This document shows positions 46,201 through 53,465 of a stretch of 64,000 nucleotides of DNA, in pieces. The stretch covers positions 3,559,501-3,623,500 of the forward strand of contig NZ_CP130831.1 of the NCBI RefSeq assembly GCF_030549525.1, in the 5' to 3' direction. Every line of letters begins with the position of its first letter. Position 1 is the stretch's first letter. This DNA is from Stenotrophomonas sp. 704A1. Lineage in GTDB: Bacteria > Pseudomonadota > Gammaproteobacteria > Xanthomonadales > Xanthomonadaceae. Under the pieces are notes generated by a model, which saw nothing but the letters and a program-made list of their open reading frames with translations, was not told the origin of the DNA and made no database searches. The position numbers and the translations under genes are program-made.

Positions 46201-46940
46201 TCGTCGATCTGATGGCGGCCTTCGACTACCCCGCGCAGCGCGTCGCGCTGCTGCACCACCACGCCGCGGGCCGCGCCCAGGCCCAGCATGCCCAGCGTAT
46301 CGGCCACCGAGCCGAGCTTGGTCACCTGTTCCTGCAGCTGCTGCGGCGCGCCGTCGGTGCGCAGGTGCAGATCCAGCGCGTCCTTGACCTGCAGCAGTTC
46401 TTCCTTGACCGCACTGCCCACCGTATCGAGCAGTTCGCGGTTGCGGCCGCTGAGGCTGCCGCGGGCATGGTCCAGTTCCGCCTCGGTGGCGGTCACCGAA
46501 TCCGGCGCAAAGGCGACCAGCACGCTGTCGTTGATCAGCGCTTCGCCGCGCGCGGCACGGATCTCGTTGAGCAGCGGCTGCAGCACGATGGGAATGTCAC
46601 GGTGCCCGTTCTGCAGCCGCTCCAGGTAATCGGGCAGCAGCACGCTGCCACGCATCAGCGTGGCGCAGGCTTCGTCGCGCTCGGCCACCTGGCCATTGCC
46701 GACGGCGATGGCCAGCTGTTCCAGTTCTTCGGCCACCATCGCCGGCGCGTAGAGTTCGACCATGCGCAGCGTGCCCTGCACCTGGTGCAGGTAGCCGGCG
46801 CAGATGCGCATGCGGCTGCTGTCGGTGGGGTCTTCGGCGAAGTACTCGACCTCGTTGCGCACCTGGCGCAGGGTCTCGTCCAGCTCGGGCTTGACCCAGC
46901 CCAGGGCTGCGTGGCTCATCGCATCGCGCAGGCTGCTCAT
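40224..46940 (-). CDS. chpA: ChpA/PilL hybrid histidine kinase of the type IV pilus system
   Basis: A giant 2238-residue CheA. Hpt-like modules occur near residue 52 (YLHQVQG), 818 (FHTLKGSGR), 989 (VHTMNGAF) and 1507 (LHTLKGGAR); a further helical repeat near 327 has no His. Long acidic Ala/Asp-rich linkers separate them. The kinase ATP site follows (LRNSVAHGLEAPEQRR near 1825, DDGAGL), then a CheW-like domain (about 1950-2100) and a C-terminal receiver (VDDSLTMRK; phospho-Asp in LLDIEMP near 2163). It would phosphorylate PilG and PilH to control pilus extension and retraction. Start at 46940 has GGAGCG upstream. Confidence 0.93.
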   Translation of the reverse strand: MSSLRDAMSHAALGWVKPELDETLRQVRNEVEYFAEDPTDSSRMRICAGYLHQVQGTLRMVELYAPAMVAEELEQLAIAVGNGQVAERDEACATLMRGSVLLPDYLERLQNGHRDIPIVLQPLLNEIRAARGEALINDSVLVAFAPDSVTATEAELDHARGSLSGRNRELLDTVGSAVKEELLQVKDALDLHLRTDGAPQQLQEQVTKLGSVADTLGMLGLGAARGVVVQQRDALRGVVEGRHQIDEDMLLDIAGALLYVDASLDDQVAHLGAGGSGEDDPSAVENRRTVEVLAHEAIANFAAAREHFVAFIETSWNHAELQDVPRLLGDVSGALRMLDLGTAADYLRGVQQYIEAELIGRQRVPSGRQLDTLADAMASLEYYLEALRDRRPGREDILDITRSSLEALRYWPLPERGDGDAATPEPVQPVAREAVTALAPPLQIEPLAFDVQAAAPAPGEVPVPLPDFTFDPLPEPAVTDTGLMFGSLAAPVAEAEPERSPAPLLFAASSAPAPEVPQWELGGYEAPAQVAGSADDERVPTFNHFDPVSFDAAATPGHSAGWTLSDAPQQDLPDASQAIAADDAAVAASLDLSAVDAPLDAIALPVFDPVAAEQDEQAVPADEVVFHFDSGLLDNADDVLSLQAMETLALDDGQEPLPTLELIDATAPAAADETGAADVVEAAHAAADATRPVPEDGAAPVAAAGVALVDVDTIAPIDFSEADAQFFAELSAAAADFNPQAAASATTATATLEDAPPVAAATGFDAGFDDDAENIDQDIREVFLEEFDDELGNLGTLLPAWRMQPDNMDRLRPIRRIFHTLKGSGRLVGARTLGEFAWKIEGMLNRVLDGSRAPTPAVLGMVDHAHAALPQLNAALRHGRRVSVDLQAMQAIADRVGAGEETFYVPLPTAPTAAAPDAPADEAAQAVASAASDAAPGAVDVAGTPANIDSVLREILEAEVEVHQATLQGWLRSAQQAPQPVNDALLRAVHTMNGAFAMTEVPEITAVTGGAESYIKRALAADVVPGDEAVAALQQTAQAISATMDALQAEQPRIAPQAELAQRLLALAGELPEARWPMAGLEVEDDIEDDIEDDVPVVLADDAALSAPAWAADSDAEAERADAGPALAPQTVAAAADESGLEAAELTGSDDLSRYFDAGWPAAPSDPLAHDDVSPPPVADAPLADAGLDGTAQEVLEDAGAVPDAVIAEDAVLTAADDLSPYLDASALPVDDRDLDDPIPASAVADDLNGGAFALSEAAADDDGAALPLDSGLASLQDEMAVPGFAEPVTLEAALEAGLHVIDEEQGQDDDGHWPVLGLQASELAPGEAEAFAEDADVGGEAAVGEGESADQPSPATVEAREAVVAAPDAGSPSRFFELEEAPGHGTAPDMGRIVVPAAAPVAAAAFDLIDAPGAASQAHDAAAMAADADAVEAAPEALAPAEDGVPDAGEAEDISDLLDFSIYDRELVDIFVEEGKDLLDHCDGLISELREAPEDREALAGLQRDLHTLKGGARMAGINAIGDLGHSIESLLEAVAAGRTEIERRDVQLLERGFDRLHQLLTRTGDHRVVEPAQDLVDAFETRTRNDAAATASDVAVTVEAGTASAAPVALVDTPLSAPLPAEGAAEEDPLARPQQEQVRVRADLLDRLVNHAGEVAIYRSRLEQQLGAFRGAMGELERTNARLRDQLRRLDLETEAQIVARYQREQDQADQKFDPLELDRFSTLQQLSRALNESAADLGGLQGVLDDLSRQYDSLLQQQSRVSSELQDGLMRARMVPFDGLVPRLRRVVRQSGMDTGKQVHLTLEGTHGELDRNVLDRMVAPLEHMLRNSVAHGLEAPEQRRAAGKPEEGEIAIRLHREGSEIVLEVADDGAGLDREAIRRRGIDRGLLAADAQPSEQELDNLIFASGFSTADQVSQLAGRGVGMDVVRNEVRQLGGSVDIQSVRGQGVRFTLRLPQTLAVTQAVFVQIGETTFAVPVASVSGIGRLSRERFEAADSSYRYSGEDYPLYDLGSLVGQAPARADGQAQVPLLLVRAGDLRAAVAIDQVLGNREIVVKPVGLQIASVPGIYGATITGDGRVVVILDVAPLVRRFLANPTAPVLVNAPRQERQVPLVMVVDDSLTMRKVTGRILERHNFEVSVARDGVEALELLEERVPDLMLLDIEMPRMDGYELATAMRADPRYKDVPIVMITSRSGDKHRQRAFEIGVQRYLGKPYQELDLMRNVYDLLGIARVRE

Positions 46941-47040
46941 GGATGCGCTCCGGTCGCCGCCGCGCGGTTGCCGCGCAGGTACTGGCGTGGGGAATGGAAG
47001 TGCTTCATCGGTTGGTTCCTTGCTCGCCGCCCTGCCCGTG

Positions 47041-49077
47041 TCACGCCGGCAGCTTGAAGTCGGCGACCGAACGACGCAGGTCGGCCGCCAGCTGCGCCAG
47101 GTGGCCGATCGACTCGGCGGTCTGCCCGGCACCCTGCGAGGTCTGGCCGGTGATCTGGCGGATCACGCCCATCGTGCGGGTGATGTCCGAGGCGGCCGAC
47201 GACTGCTGCTGGGCGGCGATGGAGATGTTCTTGATGAGGGTGTTGAGTGCGTTGGACACGCGCTCGATCTCGGTCAGCGCGGTACCGGCGTCTTCGGCCA
47301 GGCGCGCGCCGGAGACCACCTCGGCGGTGGTCTGCTCCATCGAGGTGACCGCTTCGTTGGTGTCGGCCTGGATGGCCTGCACCAGGTTCTCGATGCGTCG
47401 GGTCGCACCCGAGGTGCGCTCTGCCAGGCGCTGCACTTCGTCGGCCACCACGGCGAAACCGCGGCCGGCCTCACCGGCCGAAGCGGCCTGCACCGCGGCG
47501 TTCAGCGCCAGGATGTTGGTCTGCTCGGAAATGTCGTTGATCAGTTCCACGATGGAGCCGATTTCCTGCGAGGATTCGCCCAGGCGCTTGATGCGCTTGG
47601 AGGTTTCCTGGATCTGGTCACGGATCTGGTCCATGCCCTGGATCGTTTCGCGGACCACGCCGGCACCCTCGGCGGCGATCACCACCGAGCGCTGTGCCAC
47701 GTCGGCCGACTCGGCCGAGTTGCGCGACACCTGTTCGATGCTGGCGGCGATTTCGCCGATGCGGTCCGACGCCGAGGTGATCTGGTTGGCCTGGTGGCCA
47801 GCCGCTTCGGCCAGCTGCATGGCCGTGGCCTGCGTTTCCTGGGTCGACAGCGCGACCTTGGCCGAGGTGTCGTTGATGGTGGTCACCAGGTGGCGCAGTT
47901 CGTCCACGGCGTAGTTGATCGCGTCGGCGATGGCGCCGGTCATGTCCTCGGTCACCGAGGCCTTCACGGTCAGGTCACCCTCACCGAGCGAGCTGATTTC
48001 ATCCAGCAGCCGCATGATCGCCTGCTGGTTGCGGCTGTTGAACTCCACCTGGGTCTGGTAGCGCAGTTCCTGCTCGCGCGAGCGGCTGCGCACGCTGGTG
48101 GAGACGAAGCCGATGATCGCGATCAGCGACAGCGCACCGGAGACCACGCCGATCCAGAAGTTCGGGAACAGGCGGGTGTCGGACACCGAGCCGAACGAGG
48201 AGAACGCTTCGAACAGCTTGCGGCTGTCGGTCAGCATCTTCGCCGAGCCCTGGCCCAGCGCGGTCGCTGCCGACTGCGCGGCGAACAGCTGGCGCGAGCT
48301 GGCCAGGATCGCGTCAGCGTCCTGCTTCATCGCTTCCCACTTCTGCTGCGACTGCTCCAGTGCGGCCACCGCGGCGCCACCGCGCACGGCGGTGATGCCC
48401 AGATCCTCGTTGCCGTTGCGCAGCGCATCGAGCACCTGCGAGAACACCGTGATGTCGCGCGCCAGCGCGTCACCGGCGGTGGCGGCACCGGAACCACCGG
48501 CACGCATTTCAGTGACGCGGCGTGCCATCGAGCCGGCCACCACCACCTGCTGCAGGGCGCTGTACACCTGCGAGGACGGTGCACCGGAAGCGGACATCGC
48601 GCGCACCAGTTCGTTCAGCTGCGCCTGCAGGCCGGGGACCGCGCCGGTGAAGTTGTTGGCGTTGCCGGCCAGCGCCAGCACCGCCGGTTCGCTGGCCACC
48701 AGCTGCCCAGCCTGCTTGCCGAGCGGCGCCCAGGTGTCGGCCAGGGTCGAAATCGACCGCGACACACCCGGTTCGTTGCCGTAGCGGCCCTGCAGCGTCG
48801 AGACATTCTGCTCGATCGCGTTGCGGGTGGCCTTGAAGGCCGTGAATGCCTGCGCGTTGCCGCCCACCGCGTCACGGCCCTGGTTGGCCAGCTGCTGCGA
48901 CAGCACCTGCAGGTCTGCGGCCTTGGAACCGGCATCGGCCAGGCGACTGCCCTGCCAGGTGGATACGCCGGTGTTCACGCCGAACACGATCATCGACAGC
49001 GCCAGCAGCGCCAGCCAGAGGTTGCTGCCGCCCAGCCGCAGCTTGCCGGACTTGGTGGCATCCGAAGCAGTACTCAT
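47041..49077 (-). CDS. pilJ: Methyl-accepting chemotaxis protein PilJ
   Basis: The 678-residue receptor has two membrane helices (about 19-38 and 305-328) around a periplasmic helical sensor with PilJ-type repeats, then a HAMP-like region and a cytoplasmic signalling coiled coil. The hairpin tip reads [20 protein letters not shown] then [11 protein letters not shown], the most conserved MCP signature, near 505-540. PilJ couples pilus and surface state to ChpA in twitching motility. No methyltransferase gene (pilK) follows; the next gene, chpA, starts 100 bp downstream. Confidence 0.95.
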   Translation of the reverse strand: MSTASDATKSGKLRLGGSNLWLALLALSMIVFGVNTGVSTWQGSRLADAGSKAADLQVLSQQLANQGRDAVGGNAQAFTAFKATRNAIEQNVSTLQGRYGNEPGVSRSISTLADTWAPLGKQAGQLVASEPAVLALAGNANNFTGAVPGLQAQLNELVRAMSASGAPSSQVYSALQQVVVAGSMARRVTEMRAGGSGAATAGDALARDITVFSQVLDALRNGNEDLGITAVRGGAAVAALEQSQQKWEAMKQDADAILASSRQLFAAQSAATALGQGSAKMLTDSRKLFEAFSSFGSVSDTRLFPNFWIGVVSGALSLIAIIGFVSTSVRSRSREQELRYQTQVEFNSRNQQAIMRLLDEISSLGEGDLTVKASVTEDMTGAIADAINYAVDELRHLVTTINDTSAKVALSTQETQATAMQLAEAAGHQANQITSASDRIGEIAASIEQVSRNSAESADVAQRSVVIAAEGAGVVRETIQGMDQIRDQIQETSKRIKRLGESSQEIGSIVELINDISEQTNILALNAAVQAASAGEAGRGFAVVADEVQRLAERTSGATRRIENLVQAIQADTNEAVTSMEQTTAEVVSGARLAEDAGTALTEIERVSNALNTLIKNISIAAQQQSSAASDITRTMGVIRQITGQTSQGAGQTAESIGHLAQLAADLRRSVADFKLPA

Positions 49078-49118
49078 CGTTCAACCTCGATTTTCAATGC
49101 AGGGGGCGACGCCCGGCC

Positions 49119-49649
49119 TCAGGCCGCGGCTTGCCGGAATTCAGGGGTACGCGACAGCAGCGAGAGCGAGAACACGCCCCAGTCGTTGCCATCGGCATGG
49201 AATGCGCGATCGACGAAGTGGCCATAGCGGCCCTCGGCCAACGACCCGGCCTCGATCTGCTGGCCCAGTTCGAAGCTGCGCTGGCCGAACAGCTCATCGA
49301 TGGTCAAGGCGACGTCGCCGCCGGCCTGACGCATGATCAGCACGCGCTGGCCTTCCTGCTGCACGGTACGTGCGCCTTCCAGGAAGTACTTCAGGTCGAC
49401 CACCGGGAACAGGTTGCCGCGCAGGTTGCCCACGCCCAGCAGCCACGGCTGCGCGCAAGGCACCGGGGTGACCGGCGGCATCGGCACGATTTCGACGACT
49501 TCGCGGAAATCGGACACCAGCCGGCGCTGGCCGACGCGGAAACCGACGCCACGCCACAGGTCCTGCGCGAACTGCCGCTCCGGCAGCTGCACCGCATGGG
49601 CCAGGCTGCGCCGTTCGTAGGCTTCAAGGATGTCGAAGGGCGAGCGCAT
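49119..49649 (-). CDS. pilI: CheW-like adaptor PilI
   Basis: The 176-residue CheW-domain protein bridges PilJ to ChpA. Family features: FRVGQRRLVSDFREVVEIVP near 38, WLLGVGNLRGNLFPVVDLKYF near 70, and DELFGQRSFE near 120. Its ATG overlaps the pilH stop by 1 nt (TGATG), typical of tight coupling in this operon. Confidence 0.93.
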   Translation of the reverse strand: MRSPFDILEAYERRSLAHAVQLPERQFAQDLWRGVGFRVGQRRLVSDFREVVEIVPMPPVTPVPCAQPWLLGVGNLRGNLFPVVDLKYFLEGARTVQQEGQRVLIMRQAGGDVALTIDELFGQRSFELGQQIEAGSLAEGRYGHFVDRAFHADGNDWGVFSLSLLSRTPEFRQAAA

Positions 49650-50011
49650 CAGGCCACCAGCTCGTTGATGCGCGCGATCAGCTCGTCCTCGCGCGGCGGC
49701 TTGACGATGTAGTCGGCAGCGCCCTGGCGCAGGCCCCAGGCCTTGTCGGTCTCCATCGCCTTGGTGCTGACGATGATCACCGGGATGTGCTTGATCGCTG
49801 CGTCACGGGCCATCGCCCGGGTCGCCTGGAAACCGCTCATGCCCGGCAGCACCACGTCCATCAGCACCAGCTGCGGCACCTGGTCGCGGACCAGCTGCAG
49901 GCCCTCCTCGGCGTTGTCCGCTTCCAGCACCTCATGGCCGGCACGGCGCAGCCATTGGGTGAACACCGCGCGGTCGGTCGGTGAATCCTCGATCAGGACG
50001 ATACGAGCCAT
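49649..50011 (-). CDS. pilH: Response regulator PilH
   Basis: The 120-residue stand-alone CheY-type receiver has the acidic pair in VLIEDSP, the phospho-Asp in LVLMDVVLPG (near 52), a Ser/Thr switch in IIVSTKA and Lys in YIVKPP. In Pseudomonas PilH favours pilus retraction and buffers phosphoryl flow from the kinase. It starts 18 bp after pilG. Confidence 0.93.
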   Translation of the reverse strand: MARIVLIEDSPTDRAVFTQWLRRAGHEVLEADNAEEGLQLVRDQVPQLVLMDVVLPGMSGFQATRAMARDAAIKHIPVIIVSTKAMETDKAWGLRQGAADYIVKPPREDELIARINELVA

Positions 50012-50029
50012 TGTGCCTTTCCCCCCTGG

Positions 50030-50431
50030 TCAGGCGTTGACGTATGTGCGGATGGCACCCAGCAGTTCTTCCCGCGTGAAAGGCTTGGTCAGGTACTGCT
50101 CCGAGCCGACGATGCGCCCCCGCGCCTTGTCGAACAGGCCGTCCTTGGACGACAGCATGATCACCGGGGTCGCCTTGAACAGCTGGTTACCCTTGATCAG
50201 TGCGCAGGTCTGGTAGCCATCCAGGCGCGGCATCATGATGTCCACAAAGATGATCTGCGGCTGCTGGTCGGCGATCTTGGCCAGCGCTTCGAAGCCATCG
50301 GTCGCGGTCACGACTTCGCAGCCCTCGCGCTTCAACAGCGTTTCCGCAGTCCTGCGGATGGTCTTCGAATCATCGATGACCATCACCCGGAGTCCTGCGA
50401 GCTCCCCGCCCGCAGTCGTGTTTTCAGTCAT
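50030..50431 (-). CDS. pilG: Response regulator PilG
   Basis: The 133-residue stand-alone receiver has VMVIDDSKTIRRTAE at the N-terminus, phospho-Asp in IFVDIMMPRLDGY, IMLSSKD and LTKPF. PilG promotes pilus extension and is the first gene of the Pil-Chp operon. Two in-frame ATGs lie close together (50437 and 50431); the second was chosen because GGGGA then has a normal 6-7 nt spacing. Confidence 0.94.
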   Translation of the reverse strand: MTENTTAGGELAGLRVMVIDDSKTIRRTAETLLKREGCEVVTATDGFEALAKIADQQPQIIFVDIMMPRLDGYQTCALIKGNQLFKATPVIMLSSKDGLFDKARGRIVGSEQYLTKPFTREELLGAIRTYVNA

Positions 50432-50674
50432 TGCCATTCCCCAAGCGCACGGCCCAATCTTTGGCGGGAGCCGCTGCGAAAGCGTATCTATATCGCACTT
50501 CCCGCGCCCGCTTCAAGGCCGGTCCGTGGCGCGGGGCGTGGCGGCCAGCTGAACGTGACCGGTTTCGCAATGACTGCGCCGCCGGTCCAGGGGGGACGCA
50601 GCGTTGCGCCCCGGTGGGGAGGCGCGCGGCGGGCGTTGCCGCTACCATCAGCGCCTTGCCTGACAGGTGCGCCC

Positions 50675-51622
50675 ATGCCGTTGAACGTCATCGTGGTGAT
50701 GGATCCCATCGCCCACATCAAGATCGCCAAGGACACCACCTTCGCCATGCTGCTGGAAGCCCAGCGCCGCGGCCATGCCCTGCACTATGTGCGGCCCGGC
50801 GGGCTGGCCCTGGAAGGTGGGGTGGCCGTGGCCCAGACGGCACCGCTGCAGGTGCGCGACGACCCGGCCGGCTGGTACGAACTGGGCGCATTCAGCCGCA
50901 CCGAGTTCGGCCCCGGCCAGGTGGTGCTGATGCGCAAGGACCCGCCGGTCGATGCCGAGTACGTGTACGACACCCAGGTGCTGGACGTGGCCGCGGCCGC
51001 CGGTGCCTGTGTGGTCAACAATCCGCAGGGCCTGCGCGACTACAACGAGAAGCTGGCCGCGCTGCTGTTCCCGCAGTGCTGCCCGCCGACCCTGGTCAGC
51101 CGCGATGCCAAGGCGCTGAAGGCCTTTGCCCTGGAACACGGCCAGGCGGTGCTGAAGCCGCTGGACGGCATGGGCGGCCGCTCGATCTTCCGCAGCGGCC
51201 AGGGCGACCCCAACCTGAACGTGATCCTGGAAACGCTGACCGACGGCGGCCGCAAGCTGGCGCTGGCGCAGAAATTCATCCCGGACATCAGCGCCGGCGA
51301 CAAGCGCATCCTGCTGGTCGATGGCGAGCCGGTCGACTACTGCCTGGCCCGCATTCCGCAGGGTGACGAGTTCCGCGGCAACCTGGCTGCCGGCGGCCGT
51401 GGCGAAGGCCGCCCGCTGAGCGAACGCGACCGATGGATCGCCGCCCAGGTGGGTCCGGAAATGAAGCGCCGCGGCATGCGCTTCGTCGGCCTGGACGTGA
51501 TCGGCGACTACCTGACCGAAGTGAACGTGACCAGCCCGACCTGCGTGCGCGAACTGGATGCGCAGTACGGGCTGAACATCGCCGGCACGCTGTTCGACGC
51601 GATCGAGGCCGATCTGCGCTGA
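50675..51622 (+). CDS. gshB: Glutathione synthetase
   Basis: The 315-residue ATP-grasp enzyme joins gamma-glutamylcysteine and glycine. Signatures: VVMDPIAHIKIAKDTTFAML at the N-terminus, KPLDGMGGRSIFR near 150, RILLVDGEPVDYCLARIP near 210 and FVGLDVIGDYLTEVNVTSPT near 270. The start at 50675 aligns with the family N-terminus. It is divergent from pilG and overlaps the following tonB-like gene by 1 nt (TGATG). Confidence 0.97.
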   Translation: MPLNVIVVMDPIAHIKIAKDTTFAMLLEAQRRGHALHYVRPGGLALEGGVAVAQTAPLQVRDDPAGWYELGAFSRTEFGPGQVVLMRKDPPVDAEYVYDTQVLDVAAAAGACVVNNPQGLRDYNEKLAALLFPQCCPPTLVSRDAKALKAFALEHGQAVLKPLDGMGGRSIFRSGQGDPNLNVILETLTDGGRKLALAQKFIPDISAGDKRILLVDGEPVDYCLARIPQGDEFRGNLAAGGRGEGRPLSERDRWIAAQVGPEMKRRGMRFVGLDVIGDYLTEVNVTSPTCVRELDAQYGLNIAGTLFDAIEADLR

Positions 51623-52506
51623 TGGATGCCCCCTCCGCCGTGCTTGCCCCGCCGCCGCGCGAAGCGCAGCGGCTGGGTGCCACCCTCGCCCTGTCGGTGC
51701 TGGTCCATGCCCTGCTGATCCTGGGCGTCGGCTTTGCGGTGAAGGGCGAGGCGCCGCTGGTGCCGACGCTGGAGGTGATCTTCAGCCAGACCCGCACCGC
51801 GCTGACCCCGCAGCAGGCCGACTTCCTGGCCGCTGCCAGCCAGCAGGGCGGCGGCGAGCACGACCGCGCGCAACGTCCGCGCGACAACCAGGCCGGCATC
51901 GTGCCACAGGCCCGGCAGGGCCTCAGCCCGGTGCCACAACAGCAGCAGTCGGCCGCGCCGGCGCCGCCCCCGCAGGCCCGCGTGGTCAGCAGCCGCAATG
52001 GCGAAGACACTGTCGCCCAGGCACAGGCGCGCCCCACCCCGCTGGAGCCGACGCCCGATGCGCCGCTGACCGCGCGCGAACAGCGCGACGCGGAAATGGC
52101 GCGGCTGGCCGCGGAAGTCCACCTGCGTTCGGCACAGTACGCCAAGCGCCCGAACCGCAAGTTCGTGTCGGCCAGCACGCGCGAATATGCCTACGCCAAC
52201 TACCTGCGGGCCTGGGTCGACCGCGCCGAGCAGGTCGGCAACCTGAATTATCCGGACGAAGCGCGCCAGCGCCGACTCGGCGGCCAGGTGGTGATCAGCG
52301 TGGGTGTGCGCCGCGATGGCAGCGTGGAAAGCAGCCGGATCCTGCGCTCCAGCGGCACGCCGCTGCTGGATGAAGCGGCACTGCGGGTGATCCAGCTCGC
52401 GCAGCCGTTCCCGCCGTTGCCGCACAGCGAGGATGAGATCGACATCCTGCAGGTCACGCGGACGTGGGTGTTCCTGCCCGGTGGCGAGCTGCGCGACGAC
52501 CGGTAG
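51622..52506 (+). CDS. TonB family energy transducer
   Basis: The 294-residue protein has one N-terminal membrane helix (about 22-42, ALSVLVHALLILGVGFAV), a long Gln/Pro/Ala-rich periplasmic linker (about 60-165) and a C-terminal TonB fold (NLNYPDEARQRRLGGQVVIS near 205, then FPPLP near 270). TonB proteins pass proton-motive energy to outer-membrane receptors, of which this window has two. No exbB/exbD lies nearby. The classical (EP)n(KP)n spacer is missing, so this is one of the alternative TonB proteins common in Xanthomonadaceae. Confidence 0.9.
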   Translation: MDAPSAVLAPPPREAQRLGATLALSVLVHALLILGVGFAVKGEAPLVPTLEVIFSQTRTALTPQQADFLAAASQQGGGEHDRAQRPRDNQAGIVPQARQGLSPVPQQQQSAAPAPPPQARVVSSRNGEDTVAQAQARPTPLEPTPDAPLTAREQRDAEMARLAAEVHLRSAQYAKRPNRKFVSASTREYAYANYLRAWVDRAEQVGNLNYPDEARQRRLGGQVVISVGVRRDGSVESSRILRSSGTPLLDEAALRVIQLAQPFPPLPHSEDEIDILQVTRTWVFLPGGELRDDR

Positions 52507-52591
52507 GTTTTCTTCCCGGGCCTGCGGCCCGGGGCCCGCTGCAAGGCTAGAGCAACGGCAACAGCCAAAGCGGCGGTTGGGCTGTGGGTTT

Positions 52592-52754
52592 GGCGGGGCG
52601 GGGTGGATTCGCGGGGGTATCCGCGCCATGGATGGCGCGGCTAAGGCCCCAGGGACGGGTTCACGGCGTCCCCCGCGGACCCACCCCGCCCGGCCAAGCG
52701 CGGCTTTTGATTTACGCGATCAACCACCCCGCCACGAGGGGCTCAGCCGTTGGC
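52592..52754. repeat. Long palindromic intergenic repeat, copy R3
   Basis: A 22-bp stem with two mismatches (52596-52617 with 52670-52691) encloses the CCGCGCCATGGATGGCGCGG palindrome (52620-52639) and an AGGGACGGGTTCACGGCG segment, as in the other copies. The conserved outer end (GCCACGAGGGGCTCAGCCG type, 52731-52754) reaches into the tsaB gene and includes its stop codon. It lies between convergent tonB and tsaB. Confidence 0.8.
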
Positions 52755-53456
52755 CTTCGCCTTCGCCTCGCGCGCGGCCTGCTGCTCGAGCAGGGTCAGC
52801 GCCACGTTGTCGCGCAGGTAGGCCGGCTCGACCTTCTCGGGTGCGATGCCTTCGCCGCGCGCGAAGGCCGGCACCGCCAGCGTCAGCAGATCCGACGCGC
52901 GCGGCAGCGCCGTGGCATCGAATCGGCGCAGGCCAGCACCGAGCTGCGCCACCAGTGCGCCCTCGGCCGCAGCGAAACCGGTGCCGACACCGTAGGCAGC
53001 CAGTCCTTCCGGCAAAGCCACCGCATCGGGTGCGCACACGCGTTCGGCATCGCGGGCGACCGGCAGGCCGTCCACGCGCTCGAAGCGCGCGACATACAGC
53101 TCGCCCATCCGCGCATCGATCGCCGACAGGATCTGGATCTCTTCGGCCGGTGCGCGCAGTGCCAGCGCCTGCAACGTCGATACCGGCAGCAGCGGTCGAT
53201 CCAGCGCCAGTGCGATGCCCTGTGCCAGCGCGATGGCCAGGCGCACACCGGTGAACGCGCCGGGGCCCCGGCTGAGGGCGATGGCATCGAGCTGGCGGCG
53301 GCTGATGCCGGCCTCGGCCAGCAGTTCCTCCGCCCACGGCAGGCTCAGTTCGGCGTGCCGGCGCGGCGCGATCTCGAAGCGCTCCAGCACCTGCCCATCG
53401 ACATGCAGGGCAACGGAACAGGCTTCGGTGGCGGTTTCAAAGGCGAGCAGTTTCAT
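52743..53456 (-). CDS. tsaB: tRNA threonylcarbamoyladenosine biosynthesis protein TsaB
   Basis: The 237-residue ASKHA-fold protein pairs with TsaD in making t6A37 of tRNAs. Markers: LLAFETATEACSVALHVDGQ at the N-terminus, LSRGPGAFTGVRLAIALAQG near 63 and SAIDARMGELYVARF near 115. It follows the DinG-type helicase by 9 bp in the same operon. Its last three codons (Ala-Asn-Gly) and stop are formed by the end of palindromic repeat R3. Confidence 0.95.
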   Translation of the reverse strand: MKLLAFETATEACSVALHVDGQVLERFEIAPRRHAELSLPWAEELLAEAGISRRQLDAIALSRGPGAFTGVRLAIALAQGIALALDRPLLPVSTLQALALRAPAEEIQILSAIDARMGELYVARFERVDGLPVARDAERVCAPDAVALPEGLAAYGVGTGFAAAEGALVAQLGAGLRRFDATALPRASDLLTLAVPAFARGEGIAPEKVEPAYLRDNVALTLLEQQAAREAKAKANG

Positions 53457-53465
53457 CGGGTCGGA

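Noticed and set aside
45060..49227. Long plus-strand frames opposite chpA and pilJ
   Set aside because: They are shadows of the strongly supported minus-strand pilus chemosensory genes.
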